This document shows positions 39,659-49,386 of a stretch of 64,000 nucleotides of DNA, piece after piece. Below the pieces are notes generated by a model, which was not told where the DNA came from, did not search any database, and was given only the letters and a program-made list of their open reading frames with translations. The translations under genes were made by a program, and so were the position numbers. Source of the DNA: an uncultured Anaerolineae bacterium (GTDB taxonomy: Bacteria; Chloroflexota; Anaerolineae; Promineifilales; Promineifilaceae); NCBI GenBank assembly GCA_905479495.1, contig CAJQMR010000029.1, positions 62,001-126,000 on the forward strand, written 5' to 3'. Each line of letters opens with the position of its first letter. Within the stretch, counting starts at the first letter, position 1.

Positions 39659-40372
39659 TCAGCTTAAATAAAAACGCTCGTTCGCACGATAAACCGAGCG
39701 GCAATACTCGATGGGACGGCCGTTTGCCAAATAGTTTGTTTGTCGAATGACCAGAACAGCAGTTGGTAGGGTCAGGTTCAGCAGCTTTGCTTCAGTTTCA
39801 TCCGCCAAACGCGCTTCAAAAGAGCTTTTTACTTTTGCCAAAATTAGCTGGCACTCATTCTCCAATACCTGATATAAAGATTCCTTTTCAAAATCGTGCT
39901 CCGCCAAGGCAGTACAGTAAGACAACGGAATAAAGGCCTTTTGGATAATTCGTGGCTCCCCATTGGCAAAACGGACTCTGTGGATCATTAGTACCTTTGT
40001 GTTTAGAGGTATTTCTAATTCCCGGACTAAACCAGTTGCCGCATAAATAATTTCCTGATTGAGTAAACGGCTGGTTGCAACCTGGCCTTGCATCTGCGTG
40101 GCAACCGTAAAACTGGTGCTTGGCTTAAATTCAGCGATGGCCTTGTATTGAACAAAATTCCCTTTGCCGGGAACACTTTCGATCAGGCCATCCCTCGTTA
40201 ATTCCTTAATGGCTTCCCTAACCGTTATGCGGCTGATGCCATACTTATTGCACAGACTTCGCTCTGAGGGTAATTTGTGCTGTGGCTGCCATTCACCAGA
40301 CTCAATCTTGGTCAGCAAGAGGTCCTTAAATTGAATATATAGAGGAATTGGGCTGTTAATATCTAATTTCAT
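39659..40372 (-). CDS. GntR-family transcriptional regulator (HutC/UTRA type)
   Basis: PIPLYIQFKDLLLTKIESGEWQPQHKLPSERSLCNKYGISRITVREAIKELTRDGLIESVPGKGNFV. Confidence 0.93.
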   Translation of the reverse strand: MKLDINSPIPLYIQFKDLLLTKIESGEWQPQHKLPSERSLCNKYGISRITVREAIKELTRDGLIESVPGKGNFVQYKAIAEFKPSTSFTVATQMQGQVATSRLLNQEIIYAATGLVRELEIPLNTKVLMIHRVRFANGEPRIIQKAFIPLSYCTALAEHDFEKESLYQVLENECQLILAKVKSSFEARLADETEAKLLNLTLPTAVLVIRQTNYLANGRPIEYCRSVYRANERFYLS

Positions 40373-40385
40373 ATCTATTCCATCC

Positions 40386-40407
40386 ATAACTGGTTATAAC
40401 CAGTTAT
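40386..40407. promoter_or_regulatory. Perfect 22-bp palindrome, candidate GntR operator
   Basis: ATAACTGGTTATAACCAGTTAT immediately upstream of the GntR gene start (40372). Confidence 0.75.
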
Positions 40408-40462
40408 AATATACTACAAAACGAGTTTCACTGTCAAGAAGGAAATTGACGAAGTGTGGTTC

Positions 40463-41368
40463 TCAAAAGGCTCTCTGAAACAAGGTCAAGACAAAGTCAA
40501 CTTCTATGCTGAGTTTTTCTAGTGACATCACTTTTTCTCTGGTCGTCGGCGATGCGTTCCAGGAATAGGGTGTCATGACAAATAAATTAATGATGTCCTC
40601 GTTTTGCAGCTCACGGGTAAACTTAACGCGTTGGCTAGTCAACAGCTTAAAGCCAGGCAACGCCTGCTTGGGCATCTCATGTTTTTGGGGATTTTCATAG
40701 ATGTGCTGCCGCAAGCTAAACAGGTGCTCGGGGGCAGGGGTCACGACCAAAACACGGCCGTTTCCCCGCAAAACCCGCGCAAACTCTTCCGTGCTAAAGG
40801 GAGCCATCATATTAAGCACAAAATCCACAGACCCAGGCAAAATCGGCAAATCAAAACTGCTGGCAACCGCCCATTTGACAGATTTATCTCGCTTGGACGC
40901 AGCCTTGACGGCAAATTTGGAAATGTCGATACCGTAGAGGGAATACGGCCGTTTATCGTCCTGCAAAAACGCATTGAGCCTGTGCAAAAAATAGCCTTCA
41001 CCGCAACCGCTATCTAATAAATTGAAGGAATATTTCCCCTCATGGCTGGCCAAAGAAGCTTGGACAATTTTGTTAATCGCGTCGGAGAGCGATTCGTACA
41101 GGCCAGAAGCAAAAAATTGGCGGCGATGGCTGATCATCTTTTTGTTATCACCGGGCTCCTGGGAGCGCTTTTGGTTGGCCAGCAGCAGATTGACATACCC
41201 TTCCTTGGCGATGTCGTAGCTGTGGTTATTGATACATTGGAAGGAACGGCCGTTTACCCTCAACTCTTCACGGCAAACAGGACAACTATAGATGAAATGA
41301 TCGTGATGCAGCACACAAGACTCCGAGTTTTGAAATGTTTGAAACGCTGTCAATTTTAACACAGCCAT
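40463..41368 (-). CDS. RlmA-like 23S rRNA (guanine-N1) methyltransferase
   Basis: YSCPVCREELRVNGRSFQCINNHSYDIAKEGYVNLLLANQKRSQEPGDNKKMISHRRQFF. Confidence 0.85.
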   Translation of the reverse strand: MAVLKLTAFQTFQNSESCVLHHDHFIYSCPVCREELRVNGRSFQCINNHSYDIAKEGYVNLLLANQKRSQEPGDNKKMISHRRQFFASGLYESLSDAINKIVQASLASHEGKYSFNLLDSGCGEGYFLHRLNAFLQDDKRPYSLYGIDISKFAVKAASKRDKSVKWAVASSFDLPILPGSVDFVLNMMAPFSTEEFARVLRGNGRVLVVTPAPEHLFSLRQHIYENPQKHEMPKQALPGFKLLTSQRVKFTRELQNEDIINLFVMTPYSWNASPTTREKVMSLEKLSIEVDFVLTLFQRAF

Positions 41369-41612
41369 GAGAAACGGCCGTTCCTGTCCACATTTGTGCA
41401 AAACCTAACAATGTTGACCCCTTTTTGGCCAGCCGTTAAACTTTTTGCACGCTCAATTCGATGTGTGTTCAATTCAATTTGATTTCATCTAACGCCTTGC
41501 AACCATGTAATGATCTGTTCTCCCCCTGTTTTGAACTTGGTGACAACTGTTTTGTGTCATCAATCAATTTTCCCCTGAGCCGGCAACGGCCGTATTCCCC
41601 ACGGAGGTCTAC

Positions 41613-43979
41613 ATGAACCCATTTCCCATGAACCCCAAACAATCCAGAAGCAGGTTTCGCTGGCGCAGCGTCGTCTGGCTGCTGCTGCTTTTCTTGCTGC
41701 TGGCCGTGCCCGCCAGCGTGCTGGCCGTGCGCGACCCAGGAGCATTTGCCGTCACGGCCGTTTCCAGCGCCGCCGATCAAGTTACCGGCGGTGATGCTCG
41801 CCTGCACATTGAAGTGCCAAACGGCTTCCCCCTGGACCGGATTAGCATCACCATCAACCGGGTTGAGATGCGCGATCATTTCAGCCAAATTCCCGGCACC
41901 ACCACCCTTACTGGCGTGGTGGATGGCCTGCATTTAGGCGACAATGACGTGCGGGTGCGGGCAATTGGTTTTGGACGACAACGGCCGTATCCCGCCAACC
42001 TCACCCTGACCAACTATCCCAGCACCGGACCCGTTTTCTCCGGCCCTCACCAGCATCCGTTCGTTTGCACCGTGCAAGATCACGGCCTGGGGCAGCCGCT
42101 GGTAGATAACAACACCACCGGCATTCCCGTTTACGCCACCGATGCGAGCGGCAATTTGACGGATGAAATTGTCGGCTACAGCAAGGATTGCAGCGCCGAA
42201 ACCCTGGTTGTGTACGTTTACCAAAACACAAGCGGCAGCTGGTTACCGTATGAGCCGGGGCAGGAACGGCCGTCTGACATGGCCCAAACCACCACCATGG
42301 ACGGCAAAACCGTCGATTACATCGTGCGCTGGGAGCGCGGCACCATTAACCGCTTCATCTACAGCGTGGCCATGCTCGCCCCGGACGACACCAGCCCCGA
42401 CGATTTGACCACCACCGCCTGGAACGGCAAGCTGATTTATTACTTCCAGGGCGGCGTCGGCATTGGCCATACCCAGGGCAGCCCCAGCGGCTCGCGCATG
42501 TTGTACGATTACGGCCTCAGCCAGGGCTATGGCATCGTCTACTCCACCGGCACCAAAACCGGCGAGCATTATAATTTGGAACTAGGCGGCGAAACGGCTC
42601 TAATGGTCAAAGAACGCTTCATCGAACTATATGACACGCCGATTTACACCGTGGGCGTGGGTGGCTCTGGTGGTGGTATCCAGCAATATGTCTACGGCCA
42701 AAACCACAAAGGGCTGATTGACGCCGCCATTCCCCAATATTCTTATCCAGACATGATTACCCAGGCTGTGCACGTCGGTGACTGCGAACTGCTGGAGTAC
42801 TTTATGGATGTCACCGACGCCGCCAATCCGCGCTGGCAAACCTGGACCAATCGCACACTGATCGAGGGCATGAACGCCAGCGACACGTTCCCCAACCCCT
42901 ACACACAAGCGCTGGGCAGTTCCGAATGTATCAACGGCTGGCGTGGCCTTTCGCCGCTGGCCTTTAATCCATACTACGGCGCAGCCGATAACATGGAGCA
43001 GTACGTACCCTTGTCGGACATTGCCGCGATTGAGTGGACTCACTTTGGCGATCTGGTTAACGTCTACGGCGTAGCTGACGATGGCTACGCCCGCAACCCG
43101 TGGGACAACGTCGGCGTGCAGTACGGCTTGCAAGCTGTCGCCAATGGCAGCATTACGCCAGAAGAATTCCTGAATCTAAACGCCAACGTCGGCGGCTGGA
43201 AAAATGAACCAGAGATGGTACAAGAAGGCTCCCCCTTCTTCCCGCCCGGCGTGATTGATTTTGCCAATTGGGACCCGTGGAGCGCCCGCAACCAGGTGCT
43301 CAGCCCGGACGGCGGCCTGACGCCTGCCCAACGTACCGAAGGCGACATGATCGCCGCGCAGGCCGCGTATGAATCCGGTCTGGTTTTCATGGGCGACATG
43401 CAAATCCCCATTATTGACTGGCGGCATTACCTGGAGCCTGTGCTGGACATGCACAATTCGCACCAATCGTTTGCCTCCCGCTTGCGCCTGCTCAGCTATG
43501 ATGGCGACGCCAGCAACCAGGTCATCTGGTTCACAGCCATTGGCGCTGGCGGACCAGAGTTTGACCAAACACCCGAAGCATTCAAGGTGATGGATGAATG
43601 GATGACAAACATCCAGGCGCACCCGGAGCTGGGCGTGGCGGGCAACAAACCCAGCCGGGCCACTGACCGCTGCTTCGATTCAGCAGGCAATGAAATTGCC
43701 AGCGGCGCTGACGTCTGGAACGGCACGATTGATAACGAACCTACCGGTGCGTGTACGGCGCTGTTCCCGGTGTATGCCACGTCCCGCATTGTGGCCGGTG
43801 GGCCATTTAAGGGCAGCATCTTCAAATGCGCTCTCCAGCCCGTAGCTGACGCCATTGCCAGCGGCGACTACGGCGTCTGGCAGCCCACAACCGATGAGCA
43901 GGCCCGTCTGGAGCAAATCTTCCCCGACGGCGTCTGCGACTTTAGCAAGCCAGACATGGGTCTTCCGCCTGGCTGGTAA
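41613..43979 (+). CDS. Exported DUF6351-like (alpha/beta-hydrolase/tannase-like) protein
   Basis: TM/signal SVVWLLLLFLLLAVPASVLA; VTAVSSAADQVTGGDARLHIEVP; GVGGSGGGIQQYVYGQNHKGLIDAAIPQYSYPDM nucleophile-elbow-like motif. Confidence 0.7.
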   Translation: MNPFPMNPKQSRSRFRWRSVVWLLLLFLLLAVPASVLAVRDPGAFAVTAVSSAADQVTGGDARLHIEVPNGFPLDRISITINRVEMRDHFSQIPGTTTLTGVVDGLHLGDNDVRVRAIGFGRQRPYPANLTLTNYPSTGPVFSGPHQHPFVCTVQDHGLGQPLVDNNTTGIPVYATDASGNLTDEIVGYSKDCSAETLVVYVYQNTSGSWLPYEPGQERPSDMAQTTTMDGKTVDYIVRWERGTINRFIYSVAMLAPDDTSPDDLTTTAWNGKLIYYFQGGVGIGHTQGSPSGSRMLYDYGLSQGYGIVYSTGTKTGEHYNLELGGETALMVKERFIELYDTPIYTVGVGGSGGGIQQYVYGQNHKGLIDAAIPQYSYPDMITQAVHVGDCELLEYFMDVTDAANPRWQTWTNRTLIEGMNASDTFPNPYTQALGSSECINGWRGLSPLAFNPYYGAADNMEQYVPLSDIAAIEWTHFGDLVNVYGVADDGYARNPWDNVGVQYGLQAVANGSITPEEFLNLNANVGGWKNEPEMVQEGSPFFPPGVIDFANWDPWSARNQVLSPDGGLTPAQRTEGDMIAAQAAYESGLVFMGDMQIPIIDWRHYLEPVLDMHNSHQSFASRLRLLSYDGDASNQVIWFTAIGAGGPEFDQTPEAFKVMDEWMTNIQAHPELGVAGNKPSRATDRCFDSAGNEIASGADVWNGTIDNEPTGACTALFPVYATSRIVAGGPFKGSIFKCALQPVADAIASGDYGVWQPTTDEQARLEQIFPDGVCDFSKPDMGLPPGW

Positions 43980-44175
43980 CTTTAACCGGCTGTAGCTGGG
44001 CAGACTTGCGAGTTTGTCCGGCTACAGCCGGTTTCAACCACACCCACAAACGCGACAACAAAGAAGGCGTCTCTTGCCCCAACAGACGCTCCAGTTCATA
44101 CTGCTGTCGAATTGGTTCCACCCGTTCTTGAGCACGTTCAAACATTAGTTTTGCATCCATCAAATGGTTCATCAC
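43942..44175 (-). CDS. Small hypothetical protein
   Basis: 77 aa, MMNHLMDAKLMFERAQERVEPIRQQYELERLLGQE, upstream AGGAGAG RBS and palindromic operators. Confidence 0.5.
   Translation of the reverse strand: MMNHLMDAKLMFERAQERVEPIRQQYELERLLGQETPSLLSRLWVWLKPAVAGQTRKSAQLQPVKVTSQAEDPCLAC
43984..44033. repeat. Inverted repeat AACCGGCTGTAGC ... GCTACAGCCGGTT
   Basis: 13-bp perfect arms at 43984-43996 and 44021-44033, in the convergent gene overlap. Confidence 0.8.
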
Positions 44176-44184
44176 ACTCTCCTT

Positions 44185-44267
44185 TATCGTAATATTACGA
44201 TATGCGCTGCTAAAAAAATAGCAGCTGAAAATTTATTTATTGTACACTTCATCGTAAATATACGATG
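44185..44267. promoter_or_regulatory. Paired palindromic operator-like sites (TATCGTAATATTACGATA; CATCGTA-AATA-TACGATG)
   Basis: Perfect 18-bp palindrome at 44185-44202 and a related 7-bp-arm dyad at 44250-44267 in an AT-rich promoter region. Confidence 0.7.
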
Positions 44268-44435
44268 ATACAATAACAGACACAACACAGCCTGTCAACC
44301 CCTTATTTCTACATTCCTTTATCTCCCTCCCCTAACCGCTCACAGAGCTTTCCGCCAACTGGCAGGCGGTTCCCGGCTGTGTTATGATCTCGCCCGAATT
44401 TGGCAAATACATTTGCACACTATTTCGAGGCAACC

Positions 44436-45494
44436 ATGAGAACCGTTTTTTGGGATTACGATACCCATAGCACCAAGATGATCGACCAGCGGCAATTGCC
44501 CTGGGAATTTGTCATTGCTGAGTTCAGCGATTACAAAGAAGTAGCCCGTGCCATTAAGGAAATGTACGTACGCGGCGCACCGGCCATCGGCGCAGCGGCA
44601 GCCTTTGGCATGGCGTTGGCGGCGCGGCAGTCCAGCGCCACCGACCGGCTGACCTTGCTGCGTGATTTGGAAACGGCCGCATCCACCCTCAACGCTGCTC
44701 GACCAACGGCCGTAAACCTGGCCTGGGCTGTGCGGCGCATGCTGCGTGTCGCCGCCAACGAAGAGCTAGAATCAGTCGATGACGTGCGCGACGCCATTCT
44801 GGCCGAAGCGCAAATGCTGGCCGATGAAGACGTGGCCCTCAACAAGCGCATGGCCTACAACGGGGCCGAACTCATCAGTGACGGCGACACGATTTTGCAC
44901 CACTGCAATACCGGTGCGCTGGCCACCGTTGATTGGGGCACGGCCCTGGGCGTGGTTTTTGCCGCCCACGAGCAGGGCAAAAAGATTCATGTGCTGGTCG
45001 ATGAAACGCGCCCTCGGCTGCAAGGTGCCCGCCTCACCGCCTGGGAGTTGCACCAGCGCGGCATCCCCTTCGACCTGATTGCCGATAACGCTGCCGGGCA
45101 TTTTATGCGCACCGGGCAGGTAGATATTGTGCTCGTTGGCTCTGATCGAACGGCCGCAAACGGCGACGTCGCTAACAAAATTGGTACCTACAAACTGGCC
45201 GTCGTGGCCAAAGAAAACGGCATCCCCTTTTATCCCGTTGTGCCCACCAGCACGGTGGATTTAGAGCTCGAAAACGGCGATCTTATTCCCATCGAGGAGC
45301 GCGGCGACGAAGAAGTGCTGGAAGTTTTTGGCAAATCAATTGCCCCGGCAGGCATCACCGCCCGCAACCCTGCCTTTGACGTGACGCCGCACCGCTACGT
45401 CACCGGCATCGTCACCGAAGCGGGCATCGTTTATCCGCCGTTTGTGAAGAATTTGCGGCAGGCGGTGGAAGCGGAACAGAAGAAAGGAGATTAG
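44436..45494 (+). CDS. mtnA: S-methyl-5-thioribose-1-phosphate isomerase
   Basis: [25 protein letters not shown]...[21 protein letters not shown]...[21 protein letters not shown]...[23 protein letters not shown]. Confidence 0.95.
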   Translation: MRTVFWDYDTHSTKMIDQRQLPWEFVIAEFSDYKEVARAIKEMYVRGAPAIGAAAAFGMALAARQSSATDRLTLLRDLETAASTLNAARPTAVNLAWAVRRMLRVAANEELESVDDVRDAILAEAQMLADEDVALNKRMAYNGAELISDGDTILHHCNTGALATVDWGTALGVVFAAHEQGKKIHVLVDETRPRLQGARLTAWELHQRGIPFDLIADNAAGHFMRTGQVDIVLVGSDRTAANGDVANKIGTYKLAVVAKENGIPFYPVVPTSTVDLELENGDLIPIEERGDEEVLEVFGKSIAPAGITARNPAFDVTPHRYVTGIVTEAGIVYPPFVKNLRQAVEAEQKKGD

Positions 45495-45550
45495 AGATTG
45501 GAGATTAGAGATTTGCCTGTATAGACACAATCTCCAATCTCCAATCTCCA
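45486..45550. repeat. Heptamer hairpin repeat (GAGATTR)n / (CAATCTC)n
   Basis: GGAGATTA GAGATTG GAGATTA GAGATTT ... CAATCTC CAATCTC CAATCTC CA; includes the mtnA TAG stop and abuts the next ATG. Confidence 0.9.
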
Positions 45551-46357
45551 ATGACAATGTCAGAAATCCCAGTCGTGATCATGTGCGGCGGACAAGGCAC
45601 GCGCATGGGCAACACGCTCACCAAGAAGGAATTGATCGACATCGGCGGACGGCCGTTGCTGTGGCACGTCATGCGCATTTTTTCGGCGTACGGCCACAAC
45701 CGCTTCATCTTGGCGCTGGGCCACCAGGCCGACCAGGTGCGGCGCTACTTTTTGGAATACGAAGCGATGACCCGCGACGTCACCATTCAATTAGCTGATC
45801 CTGCCAGCGGCAATAGCCACCCCCTGGTCACCTTTAGCGGCGAGTATGAGCATCCCCCCTGGGAAGTGACAATGGTAGACACCGGTCTAGAGACGGAGCG
45901 CGCGGCGCGGCTGGCAAAGGTAGCGGATTATTTAGGCAACGGCCGTTTCTTCGTCGCCTACGGGGAAGCGGTAGCCAATATCGATCTGGCCGCGCTGGTA
46001 AAGTTTCACGAAGCCCATGGGCAGCTGGCCACTATCACCGGCATCCGCTTTCGCTCGCAGTACGGCCAGGTGGAAGCAAACGACGCCGGGCAGATTACCC
46101 AATTTATCGAGAAACCCGTTTTGCCGTATTGGGTCAATGGCGGCTTTATGCTGTTTGAAACGGCCGTACTCGACCTCATCCGCGCCAAAAATCGGGAAAC
46201 GCTGGACCTGGAGCGTGACATTTTGCCCCAACTGGCCCAGCAGCAGCAGCTCATGCTTTACCAACACACCGGCTACTGGCAGTCGATGAAAACGTTAAAA
46301 GATGCCCTAACTTTAAAAGAGGCGTGGCAAGAAAAACGGCCGTGGCAGGTCTGGTAA
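45551..46357 (+). CDS. Sugar-1-phosphate nucleotidyltransferase (glucose-1-phosphate cytidylyltransferase-like)
   Basis: IPVVIMCGGQGTRMGNTLTKKELIDIGGRPLLWHVMRIFSAYG; YWVNGGFMLFETAVLD; GYWQSMKTLKDALTLKEAW. Confidence 0.85.
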   Translation: MTMSEIPVVIMCGGQGTRMGNTLTKKELIDIGGRPLLWHVMRIFSAYGHNRFILALGHQADQVRRYFLEYEAMTRDVTIQLADPASGNSHPLVTFSGEYEHPPWEVTMVDTGLETERAARLAKVADYLGNGRFFVAYGEAVANIDLAALVKFHEAHGQLATITGIRFRSQYGQVEANDAGQITQFIEKPVLPYWVNGGFMLFETAVLDLIRAKNRETLDLERDILPQLAQQQQLMLYQHTGYWQSMKTLKDALTLKEAWQEKRPWQVW

Positions 46358-46411
46358 GAGATTGGGCCAATTTTGAAAATTGGCCCAATCTAGACTTTTG
46401 GAGAAGACATA

Positions 46412-47392
46412 TTGAACAGTAATAACTGGCAAGGAAAACGCGTATTTATCACCGGCTGTACCGGTTTGCTCGGCTCCTGGCTCACCGACGCGCTTATCGG
46501 CATGGGCGCTGATGTCGTCGGGTTGATCCGGGATCAGGTGCCGCAGTCCCAGTTGGTGCGCTCCGGCACCATTGACAAAATAACTGTAGTGCGTGGCGAC
46601 CTGTGCAACTACGATTTACTGGAGCGCACGCTGGCCGAATATGAAATTGAGGTCATTTTCCATCTGGCCGCCCAAACCATCGTCACCATCGCTAACCGTG
46701 CGCCGTTGTCTACATTTGAGACAAACATTCGCGGCACCTACCTGCTGCTGGAAGCGGCACGACGTAATCCCACCATCAGCGGCATCATCATCGCCAGCAG
46801 CGACAAGGCGTACGGCGACCAGCCCGAACTCCCCTACCATGAAGCTGCTCCGCTGCAAGGCCGTCACCCCTACGACGTTTCCAAAAGCTGCGCCGATCTC
46901 ATTTCACAAAGCTATGCCCACAGCTATGGCCTGCCCGTCATCGTTACCCGCTGCGCCAATTTGTACGGCGGCGGCGATTTAAACTGGAACCGCATCCTGC
47001 CTGGCACCATTCGCAGCGTGCTTTTGGGCGAACGGCCGATTATCCGGTCTGATGGCACGTTTAAGCGGGATTTTGTTTACGTGAAGGACGCCGTGCGCGG
47101 CTACTTGATGGCTGCCGAACAAATCGGCAAGCCGGAGTTGTGCGGCCAGGCGTTTAACTTTGGCATGGGCCATCCAGAAACGGCGCTGGACGTGGTGCAA
47201 ACCATCATTCGCGTCTCCGACCATCCCAACCTGGAGCCAATCATCTTAGACGAGGTAGAAAACGAAATCCAGGACCAATACCTCAACTCCGACAAGGCGG
47301 GCCGCTTGCTGGGCTGGGAACCCCAATACACCTTGGAAAGCGGCCTGGCCGAAACAATGGCCTGGTACCGTGAATTTCTGAACCTATCGTAG
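46412..47392 (+). CDS. NAD-dependent sugar epimerase/dehydratase (CDP-glucose 4,6-dehydratase-like), TTG start
   Basis: [45 protein letters not shown]. Confidence 0.85.
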   Translation: MNSNNWQGKRVFITGCTGLLGSWLTDALIGMGADVVGLIRDQVPQSQLVRSGTIDKITVVRGDLCNYDLLERTLAEYEIEVIFHLAAQTIVTIANRAPLSTFETNIRGTYLLLEAARRNPTISGIIIASSDKAYGDQPELPYHEAAPLQGRHPYDVSKSCADLISQSYAHSYGLPVIVTRCANLYGGGDLNWNRILPGTIRSVLLGERPIIRSDGTFKRDFVYVKDAVRGYLMAAEQIGKPELCGQAFNFGMGHPETALDVVQTIIRVSDHPNLEPIILDEVENEIQDQYLNSDKAGRLLGWEPQYTLESGLAETMAWYREFLNLS

Positions 47393-47426
47393 GGTCAAGG
47401 CATGACTTGACCTTACATTTTCATCA

Positions 47427-47831
47427 ATGGTAAATACTCCAAAGCGGCCAATCTTTTTTAGAACGGTTTCAATAGTGTTAGCTATTTTGCTAATATCAAG
47501 TTTGTATAAAGTTGCCACAAACTTATTTGCCCAAATCGGGGAAATAGGCACAATCACTGAGCAAATTCCATTTGACCAAGAGGGTTGGAATGCTCCTATG
47601 ACAAACTCAGAAGGGCATTTTACAGGTACCCGCCTTAAAATGGTTGATGATTTGTTGGATCGTTATGACTTTAAAGGTTGGAGTACACAAGAAATTCAAA
47701 ATTTACTGGGGGAGCCAGACCTTCGGCAAGAACACTCATTGCAATATGATCTCCGTGAAGGCTTGAATCTTTTAATTTTTACGATTGATTCGCAAAACAC
47801 AGTTCTTAAATATCATGTCCGAAAACCTTAG
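47427..47831 (+). CDS. Hypothetical membrane-anchored protein (BamE/SmpA-like fold possible)
   Basis: N-terminal TM; FKGWSTQEIQNLLGEPDLRQEHSLQYDLREG. Confidence 0.55.
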   Translation: MVNTPKRPIFFRTVSIVLAILLISSLYKVATNLFAQIGEIGTITEQIPFDQEGWNAPMTNSEGHFTGTRLKMVDDLLDRYDFKGWSTQEIQNLLGEPDLRQEHSLQYDLREGLNLLIFTIDSQNTVLKYHVRKP

Positions 47832-47846
47832 TAAAAATAACAACTT

Positions 47847-48752
47847 GTGAAGATTCTTGTAACAGGCGCGACGGGGTTTGTGGGACGGGCGCTGGTTCCA
47901 TTTTTGGTGAGCCAACCAAATGTTGAAGTGACAATTTTGGTGCGGGAGGTGTACAGCCATGTGGATTTACGGCCGTTCCCCCCACCCCTCCAAGCCATCC
48001 GCCAACAACTCAACGTGGTTTACGCCGATTTGCGTAACTTCCAGCTCACCAGCCGCGCTGTTGCTGTCGCCAATCCGACACACGTTATCCACCTGGCAGC
48101 GGCGGGCGTGACGGACCCATTTTTGGGCCTGGACACCGCCCTGCGCCACAACCTCACCGGCACGCTCAACCTGATTCGCGCCTGCTTTGAGAAGCGCCAG
48201 GGAATACAGCAGCTCATTGTGGCCCGCACGCCGGGCGAACGCAGCAGCATGAATGTGTACGCCGCCAGTAAAGCCGCTGCCTGGAACTTTTGTGAAATGT
48301 ACGGCCGTACCCACCACTGGCCCATCCACGGCGCGATGATCTACCAAGCATATGGCCCTGGCCAATCCCCGCGCAACCTCATTCCGGCAGCCATTGCGGC
48401 CGCTTTGGCCGGGCAAGATTTTCCCATGACCCGTGGCACCCAGCAGCGGGATTGGCTTTATATTGAAGATTTGGTCAAAGGATTATGGGCCATGCTAAAT
48501 GCGGAATTGGCCCCGGCGGAGACAGTTGAATTGGGCAGCGGTGCCGCGACCAGTGTCGCTCAGGTGGTGCAGCAAGTTTACGAGATTGTGGGTGGTGTGG
48601 GACGGCCGTTACTCGGCGCTCTCCCCACTAGGCCCGGCGAAGAAACAAGTCAAATCGCCAACGCCCAGCAAACTCAGCAACAAATCAACTGGCAAGCCAC
48701 CACTCCCCTAAAAACCGGCCTCGCCCAAACCATTCAAACCGACTATGGATGA
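47847..48752 (+). CDS. NAD-dependent epimerase/dehydratase, GTG start
   Basis: MKILVTGATGFVGRALVPFLV; HVIHLAAAGV; NVYAASKAAAW; GPGQSPRNLIP. Confidence 0.85.
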   Translation: MKILVTGATGFVGRALVPFLVSQPNVEVTILVREVYSHVDLRPFPPPLQAIRQQLNVVYADLRNFQLTSRAVAVANPTHVIHLAAAGVTDPFLGLDTALRHNLTGTLNLIRACFEKRQGIQQLIVARTPGERSSMNVYAASKAAAWNFCEMYGRTHHWPIHGAMIYQAYGPGQSPRNLIPAAIAAALAGQDFPMTRGTQQRDWLYIEDLVKGLWAMLNAELAPAETVELGSGAATSVAQVVQQVYEIVGGVGRPLLGALPTRPGEETSQIANAQQTQQQINWQATTPLKTGLAQTIQTDYG

Positions 48753-48832
48753 CAAGTTCCCGGTCCCCTTACCATAGGACTGCCCCCCTTGGGCCATTGA
48801 GGTTACCATGCGAAGCACGTAAACTACTGGTA

Positions 48833-49021
48833 AGGTGGTCGAATCGAGAGACAGCAAAATGAGCTTGCTCTCGGTGGGGAGCTATAACCTACCGTATTCT
48901 TACAATACACACACACTGTTGCAAGCACGGCAGCAACTTCATAGGAGCTGGCTGACTATTTCATTGCAGACAGCATCGTCGTCGCAAATAGTTAGCACAT
49001 TTGCTGCTCATTCGACCACCT
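48833..49021 (+). ncRNA. Candidate structured RNA or MITE-like element with closing 12-bp inverted repeat
   Basis: AGGTGGTCGAAT (48833-48844) pairs perfectly with ATTCGACCACCT (49010-49021); inner complementarity GAG-CAGC-AAATG / CATTT-GCTG-CTC; no credible ORF. Confidence 0.4.
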
Positions 49022-49063
49022 GCCCAACAACCCGATCAATGTAAAATACACCCAAAAACGCAA

Positions 49064-49104
49064 AACCAGCCTGGAGCGAAAAATGCTCCAGGCTGGTTTG
49101 GTTT
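49064..49104. terminator. Intrinsic terminator hairpin
   Basis: AACCAGCCTGGAGC gaaaaat GCTCCAGGCTGGTT followed by T-rich sequence, in a convergent intergenic region. Confidence 0.8.
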
Positions 49105-49126
49105 TATTAAAAAATCAGACTATTTC

Positions 49127-49291
49127 TTAACGCGTTTCGCGATAAATCACATGCCGACGCAAGGTCGGATCATACTTTTTCAGCTCAATCCGATTGGGAT
49201 CGTTGCGCCGATTTTTGGTCGTGTAATACATGTGATGGCTTTCTGTGCTGCGCAATTTGATTACGCCACGAACACCTTTTTTCTTTGCCAT
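49127..49291 (-). CDS. rpmG: 50S ribosomal protein L33
   Basis: [54 protein letters not shown] (54 aa; below the ORF-track length cutoff). Confidence 0.96.
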   Translation of the reverse strand: MAKKKGVRGVIKLRSTESHHMYYTTKNRRNDPNRIELKKYDPTLRRHVIYRETR

Positions 49292-49386
49292 GAGTGCTGC
49301 TCCTAAAGATTATCAACGTGGAGGCGCTGAGACGGAAAGGGGAAAACCTGATTGCCTCATTGCGCATCCGGGCGCGCTTCTTTAAA

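Noticed and set aside
41469-41933. Minus ORF of 154 aa upstream of and overlapping the DUF6351-like gene
   Set aside because: Antisense to the signal peptide and conserved start of the exported protein; no domain or RBS support.
48835-49044. ORF of 69 aa over the candidate structured RNA
   Set aside because: No RBS or family; the segment is better explained by nested inverted complementarity.
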